Positions 34,501 to 39,202 of a stretch of 64,000 bases of DNA are shown one piece after another; the first letter of the stretch is position 1; the number at the start of each line of letters is the position of its first letter. Below the pieces are notes generated by a model. That model did no database searches. It saw nothing but the letters and a program-made list of their open reading frames with translations, and was not told the origin of the DNA. Origin of the DNA: Strongylocentrotus purpuratus (lineage: Eukaryota > Echinodermata > Echinoidea > Camarodonta > Strongylocentrotidae); assembly GCF_000002235.5 (NCBI RefSeq), contig NW_022145599.1, forward strand, positions 27,479,856 to 27,543,855, given 5' to 3'. The translations under genes and the position numbers were made by a program.

Positions 34501-34791
34501 GACAAAATCATCCCATTATGGCACTGTTCATTAAATATTCACTGATTTTACCATCAATAACAGGTACAGATGCATTTTTAGGCCCTCAACCCTTTTTTCA
34601 GCAAGTCTATTTTGTCAAAGTCAAGTCCGACAGTTTTCATGCCAATATCATGGTGCATCGTTTTATATGAATCTACATCAATAAACAGCTCTACCCCCGC
34701 TTTCAACTTCATATTCTGTCTTCTTTTTTCTTTTTTAGCTCTGAGACCCAAGACAAGCGTCAATCCACAGGGTACCACTAGGAGAAGATGA
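127..34791 (+). CDS. KATNIP: KATNIP (katanin-interacting protein), 3' part of gene, 29 exons
   Basis: Exons were joined by hand from splice sites, reading phase and resemblance to remembered human KATNIP (KIAA0556). The protein is known to bind microtubules and katanin, acts at the ciliary base, and is a Joubert syndrome gene in humans. Seen here: low-complexity linkers, then four related modules. Each has a WGD..Y.G..G.E start, an HMWLAPF-type middle and an IWNYNKS-type end, matching the DUF4457 repeats of the family. They fall in exons 4-6 (divergent), 13-17, 19-21 and 22-26. The C-terminus (ALRPKT...TRRR, stop at 34789-34791) matches the human end. The 5' exons lie outside the window. Almost all exon phases fit; exon 18 does not join cleanly. 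Identity is very likely; individual boundaries may be off by a few bases. Confidence 0.93.
748..980 (+). CDS. KATNIP: KATNIP exon 2 of window
   Basis: Acceptor ctcatag, donor gtgagt. Encodes PISPSPADMPKRPVTVILRH and an acidic Ser/Thr-rich linker ending KVKDMDA. Leaves two bases (aa) of a Lys codon completed by the next exon. Confidence 0.85.
1501..1541 (+). repeat. (TTA)n microsatellite
   Basis: About 13 uninterrupted TTA/ATT triplets in a KATNIP intron. Confidence 0.95.
1576..1743 (+). repeat. Dispersed repeat, copy 1
   Basis: Shares long blocks with 15687-15878, for example GGTCCCCCATGATCCTCTTT and GTTAATTGAGAGCTGATTTG, and an end block with CCAAACTAGT. It is an interspersed repeat of unknown type; no coding sense is seen. 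Confidence 0.8.
1776..1941 (+). CDS. KATNIP: KATNIP exon 3 of window
   Basis: Acceptor cttgcag, donor gtgcga. The first base completes the Lys codon left by the previous exon, then SQRRLLKVLGRLEDSTSPRS and a Pro/Thr-rich tail ending LAPRSK on a codon boundary. Phase agreement on both sides supports the call. Confidence 0.85.
2090..2440. repeat. Probable interspersed repeat
   Basis: Contains TATATAGCGCTTTTC, TTACCCCGGTCATCGGATTC and TCCCTGGGGAGTATTCCAGC, a style I associate with abundant marine-invertebrate repeats. No second copy lies in the window, so this is weak. Confidence 0.35.
2600..3330 (-). repeat. AT-rich tail of LINE with duplicated block
   Basis: Lies 3' of the LINE coding fragment on the - strand, so is probably its 3' UTR. 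Two diverged direct copies are visible (about 2610-2960 and 3115-3330). They share GTATTTAACAATTGCTA, GATATTGCACATTA and GGGAACACTAATGA. Confidence 0.6.
3331..4131 (-). mobile_element. LINE reverse-transcriptase fragment (Jockey/CR1-like superfamily)
   Basis: The - strand carries the C-terminal half of a non-LTR reverse transcriptase. It reads QRWKYVDDLSI (YVDD catalytic box), then WSKENDMKFNVQKSKTM and CLKLLGVLIQANLKWDSHIS. Next comes the thumb-like region NIYSTYTRPLLEYASLLWS, ending IRLLNANL. One in-frame TAA near 3872 interrupts it, so this copy is dead as well as 5'-truncated. It lies antisense in a KATNIP intron. The clade assignment is tentative. Confidence 0.85.
4132..4265 (-). repeat. 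tRNA-like SINE head next to LINE fragment
   Basis: On the - strand a Pol III B box GGTTCAAGTCC (4199-4209) is followed by CACCGCGG. An A-box-like TGGACGAGTGGATA lies upstream (about 4240-4253). The segment ends where the LINE fragment begins, in the same orientation. A real tRNA gene is unlikely because no acceptor-stem pairing is obvious. Confidence 0.6.
4508..4735 (+). CDS. KATNIP: KATNIP exon 4 of window, start of module 1
   Basis: Acceptor ctacag, donor gtacct; exactly 76 codons. After a Ser-rich lead it reads VIIEINSNWGHPSRVGVTEV, a divergent form of the WGD..YVGL..E motif that opens every module in this protein. Confidence 0.9.
5018..5097 (-). pseudogene. Inverted decayed copy of KATNIP exon 8 end and donor
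   Basis: The - strand reads GAAAAGCCTTCGTGGCTC, an Arg/Lys-coding stretch, a GTAAGG donor-like site and ATATCACCCCCTC. This parallels 9202-9282 at roughly 85-90% by eye. The similarity stops abruptly on both sides. Confidence 0.75.
5244..5381 (+). CDS. KATNIP: KATNIP exon 5 of window, module 1
   Basis: 46 codons, acceptor tttacag, donor gttagt. Encodes a beta-rich stretch ending KMRIWNFNKTLK, the counterpart of IWNYNKS in the later modules. Confidence 0.9.
5919..6807 (+). CDS. KATNIP: KATNIP exon 6 of window, end of module 1 and long linker
   Basis: The largest exon (889 nt), open throughout. It starts DLSIGIKEARILLQDKTIWE, the end of module 1. A long, probably disordered Lys/Ser/Pro/Gln-rich linker follows. 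Acceptor cctgtag; donor gtaagg at 6808. One base of a split codon remains. The tetranucleotide satellite starts just after the donor. Confidence 0.9.
6836..7262 (+). repeat. Tetranucleotide satellite (GACT/GATT)n
   Basis: About 425 bp of TGAC/TGAT tetramers with few interruptions, directly after KATNIP exon 6. Confidence 0.97.
7688..7841 (+). CDS. KATNIP: KATNIP exon 7 of window
   Basis: Acceptor gtttcag, donor gtgagt. Encodes a linker ending EEPSMLDQLKELTG. The phase fits both neighbours. Confidence 0.85.
7842..9157. other. KATNIP intron, nothing recognised
   Basis: AT-rich intron between exons 7 and 8; no coding, repeat or regulatory signal was recognised. The same holds for introns 13884-14333, 14476-15145, 31229-31699, 31840-32185 and 33951-34383. 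Confidence 0.6.
9158..9232 (+). CDS. KATNIP: KATNIP exon 8 of window
   Basis: 75 nt. Acceptor ttaacag, donor gtaagt. Encodes KQPKSERPLNEKPSWLKED then a Lys-rich end. A diverged inverted copy of the second half of this exon, its donor and adjacent intron lies at about 5018-5097. Confidence 0.8.
9897..9940 (+). CDS. KATNIP: KATNIP exon 9 of window (micro-exon)
   Basis: 44 nt. Acceptor ccactag, donor gtaaga. Encodes TKPKQKKPPWLNLL; the phase fits exons 8 and 10. Confidence 0.75.
10160..10233 (+). repeat. SINE/LINE-like 3' end with TATTG tail
   Basis: GCGCTCTGAGCCTTATGGGAA, then TGGCGCCCTAAATGTTTATTG and a short TATTG tandem. A similar end, AATGGCACTATATAAATCC followed by an ATTATT-type tail, is at 16484-16540. 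Confidence 0.45.
10450..10674 (+). pseudogene. Two decayed copies of KATNIP exon 10 start
   Basis: CTCTTTGCAGATAATGAAGT (10443 on) and CTCTTTTCAGATGAAGTCAA (10612 on) repeat the acceptor and first about 60 bases of exon 10 (11595 on), with the preceding intron stretch. The second copy has an in-frame TAG, and neither has a donor, so both are non-functional. The copies sit about 170 bp apart, as in a tandem duplication. Confidence 0.8.
10675..11481 (+). mobile_element. Non-autonomous DNA transposon, 807 bp, hAT-like
   Basis: Ends are perfect inverted repeats CAGGGAATAATTT / AAATTATTCCCTG. Direct repeats CCCCT flank it at 10670-10674 and 11482-11486. The flanks rejoin into a sequence matching the neighbouring duplicate, which supports a precise insertion. 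Inside, 11198-11312 encodes a peptide with VEGWIKDLDQKREWIEYEES, reminiscent of the N-terminus of hAT-family proteins. CAGGG ends also suit hAT, but a 5-bp rather than 8-bp duplication does not. Confidence 0.7.
11604..11810 (+). CDS. KATNIP: KATNIP exon 10 of window
   Basis: Acceptor tctttgcag, donor gttact (not a strong donor). Encodes an acidic start DDEVNKSDSSIPEEEEADPL and a basic end RRSRNQAPNQPKIA. Two decayed copies of its first about 60 bases with acceptor lie upstream at 10450 and 10619. Confidence 0.85.
12367..12588 (+). CDS. KATNIP: KATNIP exon 11 of window
   Basis: Acceptor ctcccag, donor gtattt. Encodes MADDMEELRWRQKAAEGG and later SLFDKFQKGRLASNVNLDVE, resembling the GRLASM..D..G segment of the human protein. 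The exon is noticeably GC-rich compared with the introns. Confidence 0.9.
12804..13604. mobile_element. TIR element with about 190-bp internal tandem repeats
   Basis: Starts GTCTCACCTGCGTAG and ends TGCAGGCGAGAC, imperfect inverted repeats (GTCTCRCCTGC). Inside are about three copies of a 190-bp unit (about 12881, 13072 and 13256 onward). Each carries AAGGTCAAAGGTCATTT, GGTTATCAAGTATC and, in the first two, the palindrome AACTTAACCTAAGGTTAAGTT. A GGCGGCGGCGACGG block lies near the left end. Confidence 0.65.
13802..13883 (+). CDS. KATNIP: KATNIP exon 12 of window
   Basis: 82 nt. Acceptor ccactag, donor gttaga. Encodes DVLDTILSGRRSKTQEEEDA plus an Asp-rich end; phase fits both neighbours. Confidence 0.82.
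14334..14475 (+). CDS. KATNIP: KATNIP exon 13 of window, start of module 2
   Basis: Encodes EFEIPLLPVGHCMTINIK then TTWGDRHYVGLNGIEIFQSS, almost the same as human TWGDRHYVGLNGLEIFSS. Acceptor tcgatag, donor gtaaga. Confidence 0.95.
15146..15343 (+). CDS. KATNIP: KATNIP exon 14 of window, module 2
   Basis: 66 codons. Encodes DPRVVLNLINGVNCTRDDIH then MWLAPFTPGRVHLITMTFDH and ends AMIRIW. Strong match to the human segment. Acceptor ttcacag, donor gtgaga. Confidence 0.95.
15687..15878 (+). repeat. Dispersed repeat, copy 2
   Basis: Same orientation and order of blocks as 1576-1743, with scattered substitutions and one short insertion near its start. Confidence 0.8.
16048..16142 (+). CDS. KATNIP: KATNIP exon 15 of window, module 2
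   Basis: Encodes NYNKSRIHSFRGAKDIEISL and DDNNIFKGEIS, completing IW-NYNKS from the previous exon. Acceptor gatcag, donor gtgagt. Confidence 0.93.
16342..16384 (+). CDS. KATNIP: KATNIP exon 16 of window (micro-exon)
   Basis: 43 nt encoding ASGALQGDPSSFGD, matching human KASGTLAGAPEHFGD. Acceptor ttttgcag, donor gtaagt. Confidence 0.9.
16715..16861 (+). CDS. KATNIP: KATNIP exon 17 of window, end of module 2
   Basis: 49 codons starting TILFTEDEEILELISKNDEV, matching human DTILFTTDDDILEAIFYSDE, ending RPRTADVSE (human RPSTADGEG). Acceptor ccgacag, donor gtaggt. Confidence 0.93.
16862..18403. other. KATNIP intron with G-run
   Basis: Contains a run of about 15 G at 17297 and a short repeated GGATAATGAYCGGTC at about 17080 and 17104. 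Nothing else recognised. Confidence 0.5.
18404..18610 (+). CDS. KATNIP: KATNIP exon 18 of window, linker; frame problem
   Basis: Acceptor attctag, strong donor gtaagg. Continuing the frame of exon 17 gives ERPMTTARQNRARPAKSEPT and later SPMIPLPVTTP, comparable with human SSPVPQVTTP, but meets a TGA at 18575. The frame that joins exon 19 is open across the whole exon and ends WMTQPQDAVFRGR. The 207-nt length keeps phase 0, while exon 19 needs one leftover base. Possible causes: a single-base error or indel, a missed micro-exon, or a wrong acceptor. Confidence 0.6.
18635..18945. mobile_element. MITE with about 50-bp inverted ends
   Basis: Left GGGGGTGTTTCACAAAGATT and right AGGATCTTTGTGAAACACCCC are inverted copies. 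Similarity continues for about 50 bp (AAGTYGAACTTAWCTCTARGTTGGACT). It starts 24 bp after the donor of KATNIP exon 18. Confidence 0.8.
19380..19557 (+). CDS. KATNIP: KATNIP exon 19 of window, start of module 3
   Basis: Encodes LKLNFTVTWGDIYYLGMTGL, then PRDLNQLPDYGTDDRTLDK, close to human LQLNFTASWGDLHYLGLTGL and PRDLNELPEYSDDSRTLDK. The donor gtaagc splits the Lys codon completed by exon 20, 9.5 kb away across the LTR element. Confidence 0.95.
20011..21414 (-). repeat. LTR (3' LTR in element orientation)
   Basis: 1404 bp, same as 27359-28762. Just outside it, toward the body, the - strand reads AGCGGGGAAAA, a polypurine tract. Confidence 0.95.
22024..27060 (-). CDS. Gag-Pol polyprotein of Ty3/gypsy element
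   Basis: A single frame of 1678 codons. Order: Gag with coiled region; GGQKEYS-type short repeats (about 263-281); two CCHC zinc knuckles (about 289-302 and 308-321); aspartic protease DSGAETS (about 380); reverse transcriptase with YLDDILVF (about 836). RNase H follows, then integrase with an HHCC-type finger and an NGQCERFNKTL box, and an acidic C-terminal tail. Gag and Pol share one frame. The family is known from these domains; the clade is not resolved. Confidence 0.95.
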   Translation of the reverse strand: MAEDTSMAEMLQALTGVMQGLALRQTTPAPKIKLQKFKGPPRAPGEPSLKEWLDDFAVYAKRYRLEGKDKAQALIDHLVGVVKEEVLCRDLSVREDFDQLVDVLNSLFGPAESVQSLSAEFHTRIQREGEGLADYSRVLMRLYSRMEKAASSTDERRALELLRDSSLKENFVRGVRDTGIKRELRRIEMASKGKKFLEMREEVLDLFRDQEPSTKVKVQEALVATPSTTERNEVRELKDDLSSLTRQVSELVEAVKNLQRNSGGQKEYSGGQKEYSGGQKEWQGRKLICYNCGEKGHHRNDCSSSRRCFSCKMPGHLKKDCPLNKSTENTRENSQANISLIQGQKEGSVDPLIKRLVSRSPKSVVTIGGLDIGCVLDSGAETSIIPASVYHEQLKVHLGELHSMSGLFLDIVGIGGIDIPIEGYIEVPIHLEGYSLLGSFMIAADRACHNATATTPEYPVLIGCNIFDTIGPSGLIDVLKSAKQKVKERTAASCSPIPVQTGRVEVLQPFSIRRVRCQIETDGHSIGEILVRDATRPVYAINAVEGCQEPDGKLVEVLLANRSENIIHLPSHTQVAEAVMVQRRKEVCLDLEEDKILVSVRDVVAEEAEDDKVSESVMSDIDIKETDDGLPDLPTGVKLDGLSSEAKMLVTQLLDKHATVFSSGSFDLGECSVVPHVIQMTEGPTIRLPYRRISPTLVNDVKKMLQEMLDQGIIRPSKSPYASPIVLVKKKDGSLRLCIDYRKVNERTVRDSFPLPRIEETLDALTDAKYFSTMDLAHGYFQVVMDPASVDKTAFRVPWGLFEFTRMPQGLCNSPGTFQRTMEYILGDLNLSQVILYLDDILVFSSTLEQHLERLDLVLTRLEENGLKVKGKKCEFFRQEVKYLGHVVTSEGVRVDPEKVNKVQEWPRPKNGKEVSSFLGLASYYRRFMEGFSHMAGPLHKVALKGKSSKTDFEWGQEQEDAFVSLKSQLTSAPVLTYPKFDKDFIVETDASLKGLGACLLQNGDDGRPHPIAYASRSLRGAEKNYADLSSFKLELLALKWAVTEKFAPYLMGAHCTVLTDNNPLAHLNSAKLGATESRWVAQLAPFDIEVKYRSGKSNRCADALSRRPEDMSSAEVASVLSEVTCSTELPKDDQSSLRGCQKIEVRRVSEEHSVNVLPSYSYAELADLQEKDEVLQEVSRLWKKGWMPGQDFDTSMPCLSGWLRQWSRYREYRGVLYREVDDAILGKVRQLLVPQVLRETMLNLTHDRWGHQGVDRTVNLLRDRCYWPGMSGEVRLYIKKCYRCTMSKVPTPAICPPQRHLLAFRPQEIVAVDFLKLDKGRGGYEDVLVITDVFSKYCQAVPCRDQTALTVAKTLRDSWFTHYGIPGRIHSDQGRSFENTIILELCKLYGMKKSRTTAYHPAGNGQCERFNKTLCGLIRSLEPGERRRWPELLQHIVYIYNTTPHKVTRVSPYFLMFARKPTLPIDQLLNHVSNEWEQDYIQTQADLIDRAYQIVSDRLSEAADKAARAQDDHVTNPALEVGDRVLLKRNAFTERHKLEDKFYEIPYVIVEKNDENDLFKIRPTMGGVPKWVNRRRLILDPRAEVNELDEVLPDDGRDDIDNYHENDVEESDSSSDEDDDSSDEDDQNDFQWIYDGQTEIEDSQVTVNQEIPNPRRSSRSSKGTHSNPHQLPRSSIR
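27339..27356 (-). other. Primer-binding site, tRNA-Ser type
   Basis: Two bases inside the 5' LTR, the - strand reads TGGCGACGAGGATGGGAT. This complements the 3' end of tRNA-Ser(GCU) with CCA as I remember it. Confidence 0.8.
27359..28762 (-). repeat. LTR (5' LTR in element orientation)
   Basis: 1404 bp, starts TGTCGTAATACGG and ends CCTACA on the + strand, identical in the compared parts to the left LTR. Confidence 0.95.
29041..29206 (+). CDS. KATNIP: KATNIP exon 20 of window, module 3
   Basis: Encodes LLDGTNVTSSDEHMWMIPFS then LRIWNYNKSPEDTYRG; human LIDGTNITMEDEHMWLIPFS and FWNYNKSPEDTYRG. Acceptor ctttcag, donor gtaagg. This is the first exon after the retrotransposon-bearing intron, and its sequence shows no damage. 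Confidence 0.95.
29589..29767 (+). CDS. KATNIP: KATNIP exon 21 of window, end of module 3
   Basis: Encodes AKIVHVWIDGQQVSPAEGYL then IRKGPGKCYFDFAQDISFV, matching human SPPEGFLIRKGPGNCHFDFAQ. Acceptor actacag, donor gtaaat. Confidence 0.95.
29872..30112. mobile_element. MITE family A, copy 1
   Basis: Ends CAATAGAC...GTCTATTG. It shares ACAAAGGTTGTTCT, GATTTCAAGTATTGTAGTTC and TTAATGGAA with 33295-33524 in the same orientation. Confidence 0.75.
30650..30714 (+). CDS. KATNIP: KATNIP exon 22 of window
   Basis: 65 nt encoding QSQVALEVPSQEYIPMHMPCG; human ends the same segment YEAPLMPCG. Acceptor tctcag, donor gtatcc. One base is left for the Phe codon of exon 23. Confidence 0.85.
30905..30995. 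mobile_element. Short MITE-like inverted repeat
   Basis: TGGGCCCATATTTATAA at the left pairs with TTATGAATACGAGCCCA at the right, 91 bp in all. Confidence 0.6.
31118..31228 (+). CDS. KATNIP: KATNIP exon 23 of window, start of module 4
   Basis: Encodes FVFQLQLLSTYGDLYYVGLN then GLEFYDAQGEKMELTES, matching human FIFQFQLLTSWGDPYYIGLT and GLELYDERGEKIPLSEN. The usual Trp of WGD is Tyr here. Acceptor taccag, donor gtatcc. Confidence 0.93.
31700..31839 (+). CDS. KATNIP: KATNIP exon 24 of window, module 4
   Basis: Encodes NIAAYPPSVNVLEGVSDDTR and GGHIWLAPILPTV, close to the human NIAAFPDSVNSLEGV and HMWLAPILPGL segments. Acceptor gttcag, donor gtaagt. Confidence 0.95.
32186..32287 (+). CDS. KATNIP: KATNIP exon 25 of window, module 4
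   Basis: 34 codons: INRVYVIFDEPATVSMIKLW NYSKTPTRGVKDFG in order; human VNRVYVIFDLPTTVSMIKLW NYAKTPHRGVKEFG. Acceptor attag, donor gtacgt. Confidence 0.95.
32570..32990 (+). repeat. CT-rich polypyrimidine tract
   Basis: About 400 bp of TC/CT low complexity leading straight into the acceptor of KATNIP exon 26. Long open frames across it are artefacts of composition. Confidence 0.9.
32992..33152 (+). CDS. KATNIP: KATNIP exon 26 of window, end of module 4
   Basis: Encodes LLVDDLLVYQGILGQVTSAA then RGILPSMDVPIPYHTILFAD, the best-conserved stretch with human. It follows a 400-bp polypyrimidine tract ending cacccacag. Donor gtaaga. Confidence 0.95.
33295..33524. mobile_element. MITE family A, copy 2
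   Basis: Ends CAATAGACCAGTT...AACCAGTCTATT; diverged partner of 29872-30112. Confidence 0.75.
33850..33950 (+). CDS. KATNIP: KATNIP exon 27 of window
   Basis: Encodes NQQQEQDVQMTDDHQVIAHF KNPKKSTNKTVDQ in order; human has NQAEDQDVQMMNENQIITNA. Acceptor tgtcag, donor gtgaga. Confidence 0.92.
34384..34431 (+). CDS. KATNIP: KATNIP optional 48-nt cassette exon (predicted)
   Basis: Between atctcag and a gtaaat donor lie 48 nt. They are open in the right phase and encode VTLAAKPTPDRLLDIR; length divisible by three means inclusion or skipping keeps the frame. The human protein goes straight from the preceding segment to ALRPKT, so this exon may be lineage-specific, alternative or spurious. Confidence 0.45.
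34739..34791 (+). CDS. KATNIP: KATNIP last coding exon
   Basis: Acceptor ttttttag. Encodes ALRPKTSVNPQGTTRRR and stop TGA at 34789; human ends ALRPKTCISEKETRRRRC. Confidence 0.95.
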
Positions 34792-36050
34792 TTTTGGCTT
34801 CAAGGACCTCACTATAGTGCAGCAATGGTTTTTAGACAGTAGATGTGTGCATAAGAAGTTCTCTCACTCTCGCCATAGTGCAATGTTGTTAGGTCATTTC
34901 GCTCTCCTTATGAAAATATGAGCATACCCATGGATCAAATTGATGATCTGCCATGCCTTACATTTCACCCGGATTTATTTGAAAAAGAAAACATATATTA
35001 TTGAGGTATGTATTGTTTTGTTTTTTGGATGGACCATATTGAACACCTGTAATAAGAAAAAAACAGATCTATGACTTTCACAGACACTGTTTTTCAACAA
35101 GTGTGCATGAAGGAAGTTGTTCCAGTGTTATTGGTTTGTTGGTTAAAATTGAAAGTATGAATATGTTAAGAAACAAAAAATTACTTTTTAAAATTCTTAA
35201 CTTTGTCCTCCACACAAAATTATATATATTTGTACATTAGTTAAATATTAAATTCATCATTTTTTATGTACATGTAAGTACATTGAATTGTTTTAGATTG
35301 TGATATAAATTACATTTGTGCTAAATAATAGTAAAGACCTGTACATAAGATTAATATTTATTGATTTGAGCAAGTTTTGTGAAAAGTATCCGTCCTTCTG
35401 ATAGAGTTAGAATCAGAATGAATGATTTCTTAGATATGTGCCAAGTAATGTAGCGTACAGGAATATGCATTCAAATTTTGTATTCAGACAAAACTAGTGC
35501 ATCTATGTATAAGAGATAGTATTAGCTTTTTATCATTTGTACAATACAATCTCATTGGAACAGACCCAATGGGACTTGTTATAATTTTAAGCCTTGTTAT
35601 AATTTCAGGGCTTCAAAAAACAGATTACAAAGAAGCTGGACAGACAAAATTACTTTACTAGAACAAGTTTATGAGTTTCTTATGACCGTGTTTGCAGTAA
35701 AGAGGTTCCACTGTACATGTTGCTGATGGACACGTGATAATGTTGCACCAAGTACTATATATGAAGATCAAACAGTACATGTAAAATATTATAATGTATT
35801 CGTCTCTAATTTTCACTGTCTTTCACTAATAGATATAGTGCCTTGGACACAACACCTTTTTGTGACTTCTTTTTTTAACGTGTTAGATTGCAACTGAATA
35901 GTTTTTAATATGATCTTTAATAATCACTATATATGCACTGTGAAATCTATAATGCCTTGCATTTTAATGCTTTTATGGTTAATGTCGTAACAAAGAATAC
36001 ACTACATGTACATGTCATTTGAAAATAAAACTGACATTTTGTGAAGAAGT
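34792..36050 (+). other. KATNIP: KATNIP probable 3' UTR
   Basis: AT-rich, no long open frame. An AATAAA at 36024-36029 is a plausible polyadenylation signal; other signals could be used, so the end is a guess. Confidence 0.4.
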
Positions 36051-38500
36051 ATGTAGCATTGGAAAGTACTGGACCCAATCTATTCTTCAAATGTAAAATT
36101 GTGATATTTTAAGCTGTTCCTGAAATTCTATGTGAAAGTATTTGTACTAGTCAACCTTGATATATTGAATTGTGGTGGCATACTCTTGATGTAGATGATA
36201 TGCATAAACTTTGGTCAGTACCAGGTAGACTAGATTGCAAGTATGTATATACCTCTCCAAAACATAGTTTGGAGGAGCACACGCAATTTGGGGTTATGCA
36301 AATTCAAAAAGCTGCATGAGTAATGTTCTTGCAAAATACTGCAGTGTCTACGTGACATAATTGTGATAAGTATTCATATACGTCACCCCAAATTTGAAGA
36401 TTTTTTTTCTTCTAATTTAATGTTTCCTTGTGCGACAGAAATGTATATGTGCATATACATGTATATTATATATACTAGTACTCCACGAAACAGATTTTTC
36501 ACCTGGAATGATAAGAAAAAATGCACATTGTAAACTTCATCTGTTTAGAGCCAGAAGGACGTTGACTCTATGCTAAAGTATACTTCTTTGCTCCAAACAG
36601 AAGGCTTGTTCACCTGGCTACGTCACACAATGTGGGCCAAATGGCTGTTGTAAGTCCTGTCTGAGGGTTGTTCAGAACAAGGCATGCATCATGCATACTA
36701 ATATATGAAAAGACCGCATAGAAAATAATTAGGTACATGTTTCACTTTAAAATTTCACAAGTCAAATACGGTATGCCTAGAGTTGCGACTTATACTTTGT
36801 AGTACTTGTATGTTTGCTTAAGGTCTTTACAAAAGTATAGATAAATCTTGCTAGAAAAAAATCGGAACTGAATTTAAAAAAATAAAATTACAATGCTAAA
36901 CATTTTGCCTACATGTAGATGGTAATATATTAGAGTGTTTTAACTTGAAGCAAGTGTATTCCAATGCAGAGTAGCAGAATGTATCCATATGTGTACATGT
37001 GAACAGTACAGTATTCAGAGTTCAGAAACTCATCTGCAGAATGTATGTGTGTTGTATTCCATGTATCATTGTGTGTATGTGTTGTGGTTGTGTTGATGTG
37101 CTAGATTGCATTTGATAATGAACAGAACATGTACAACACCTTAAACTTGACTAAAGCTTCCTCAATGTTGTCCAATAACAGCAAGGTGTGTGCATTGCAT
37201 GTAAGACGCTATAGAGCATAAAGCTCGATGTTCTTGCAAATACAAAGTATGAAAAGGCAAGACAGAGAGAAGGAAAGACAGAGTAAAGGCAAGACAGAGA
37301 AGTAAAGACAGAGGAGGGAGACAAAGAGAAGGAAAGTCAGAGAGAGAGGGCAAGACAGAAAGAAGGAAAGACAGGAGGGTTATAGAAAAGGAAAGACAGA
37401 GAGAAGGCAAGACAGAGTAAAGGCAAGACAGAGAGAAGGAAAGTCAGAGAGAGGGCAAGACGGGGAGAAAGAAAGATGTGAAAGAGAAAGTGAATATTAA
37501 TCTAGATTTATTAGCAAAATTTAGTGGCATAAAAAGACGTGTCCAGAATGCAATAAATTTTAGATGGCCATGTCTGCTAATTATGTTTTTGCTTTCGAAT
37601 TTTCTGAGTGTAATTGTAGTTAAAGCCTCATTGAAGTGGTAAATACTCTTAACTGCTTCATATTCTTACACTGTGGTCTGACCTCCGTTTGATAAAACCA
37701 TGATTTTTAACAATTATGCAGTTTGTGTTCTGGACAAGTCCTTTTGTGCCGCTACATTTTGCTAAGCTATCTAAGGAATTATGCACATGTACTTACCAGA
37801 ACAAGTCATCCTTATGGACTGAGCATCCTTATGGACTGAGTGTGTAGTAAACCTGTATCATAATGTGCCCCACTCCCTACCGGTATTCCGTGCATAACCA
37901 TGCAACAGTCATACACTCCCATCCCACCTCTCCTCATCTCATTCATTTTGTCTGATGGCCACACATCCCCCTCTCATACTTCCCTACAGTTCTACCAATC
38001 ATGTCTACCCTCACAACCAGTTTACTAATTTCTTGATTCAGTTGATTGTTCTCCTTCCTCTCTTTCTCCCCCCCCCCCCCTTTTTTCCTCTCTCTATTCA
38101 CTCTCTCTCTGTCTCTCTCTCTCTCTCCCTCTCTCTTCCTTCCCCTTTTTCTCTCATCAGTTCCAAATATTTAACTTAACTACTGCCATTCTTCTCCAGT
38201 TTGTTTATCTCCTTTCCATCTCGAGCCATTTTCCAAAATGTTCATGAACCTTGCTTGCCTTTGGCTATTCTTAATACTAGTACTAGTTTGTGTGATCCTA
38301 CAACTTCAGTTCATCAGTATACTGTCAATGGCATTCCCCATTTTAAGATATGTTCATCCAAAGCTGTAGAGAAAAAAAATTTGATATGTAAAAAAATCAA
38401 ATTGATTCACCGGCACAACTAGTTTTCACATTACTGCCACAAATGAAACCTGACAATACCAACATGTGAGACAATACAAGCAAACATTTGGAGAATTTTC
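36051..38500. other. Intergenic region between KATNIP and COX6B
   Basis: AT-rich with TACATGTA palindromes, the GA-rich repeat above, a C-run at about 38069 and a CT-rich tract to 38160. No convincing gene. Confidence 0.5.
37245..37490 (+). repeat. GA-rich minisatellite
   Basis: Irregular repeats of GGAAAGACAGAGAGAAGG and AAGGCAAGACAGAG between KATNIP and COX6B. Confidence 0.9.
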
Positions 38501-39148
38501 AGAGAATTTCTTTCAAGAGTTTAAAATTTATTCATATATCAGTTTCAAACTCTCATGTTTCATCAACTCTTACGATAATTTAATTAATTAGAATCCACAG
38601 TAAGCACAACACACCTGAGGCTGAAGTAGTGAAGAACAGTTGGTCAGATAGTATTTACACTATTGCAACCAAAAAAGCAATGTCTCTAATTTCAGATGTA
38701 CTCCATATTCTTGGGTGAGCGAAGGAAAATGCTCTTGGAATAAAAACCAATTTTAGAAATCTACTACCATCATAACTCCACTTCATCTTGTACACAATAT
38801 CACTATTGCATTGAAATAAACTTCACTCAATTTTGTAAAGCTCATGAGGCTCTAAATAACAATTCACAATATGTATTGCATTTAATCAAGACTACTCATT
38901 GGAGTGTCAAAATATTGTCATGAAGGTGAAACCAAGGTCAAATATTGTATGGAGTCATGTTTAGGAATGACATGTATGCACATAGCATGTTCTTGAATTA
39001 AACAGTCCATTTCATGAGATTCTTTGCAGTTTGATTATTAAGATATGATGAAAATGTTCTTCATTTTGACTGGGAGGTACATGGAACACAGGTGCTAAAG
39101 TCTAGTAGAATATAAACATCTGACGGTATCTACAGGCCATGTTGCACA

Positions 39149-39202
39149 TCAAATCTTGGATGCAAACGTTCCCTCTTCCCTCTGAGAATCCCAGTTCTCC
39201 GC
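39149..39202 (-). CDS. COX6B: COX6B last coding exon
   Basis: - strand acceptor gctacag, then AENWDSQREEGTFASKI and stop; human COX6B1 ends TDWDEQRAEGTFPGKI. Phase 0 joins the other exon exactly. A TTTATT at 38527 (AATAAA on the - strand) may be the polyadenylation signal. Confidence 0.93.
   Translation of the reverse strand, partial: AENWDSQREEGTFASKI

Noticed and set aside
37162-37410. 82-codon Leu/Ser-rich - strand frame
   Set aside because: Composition artefact of the GA-rich minisatellite.
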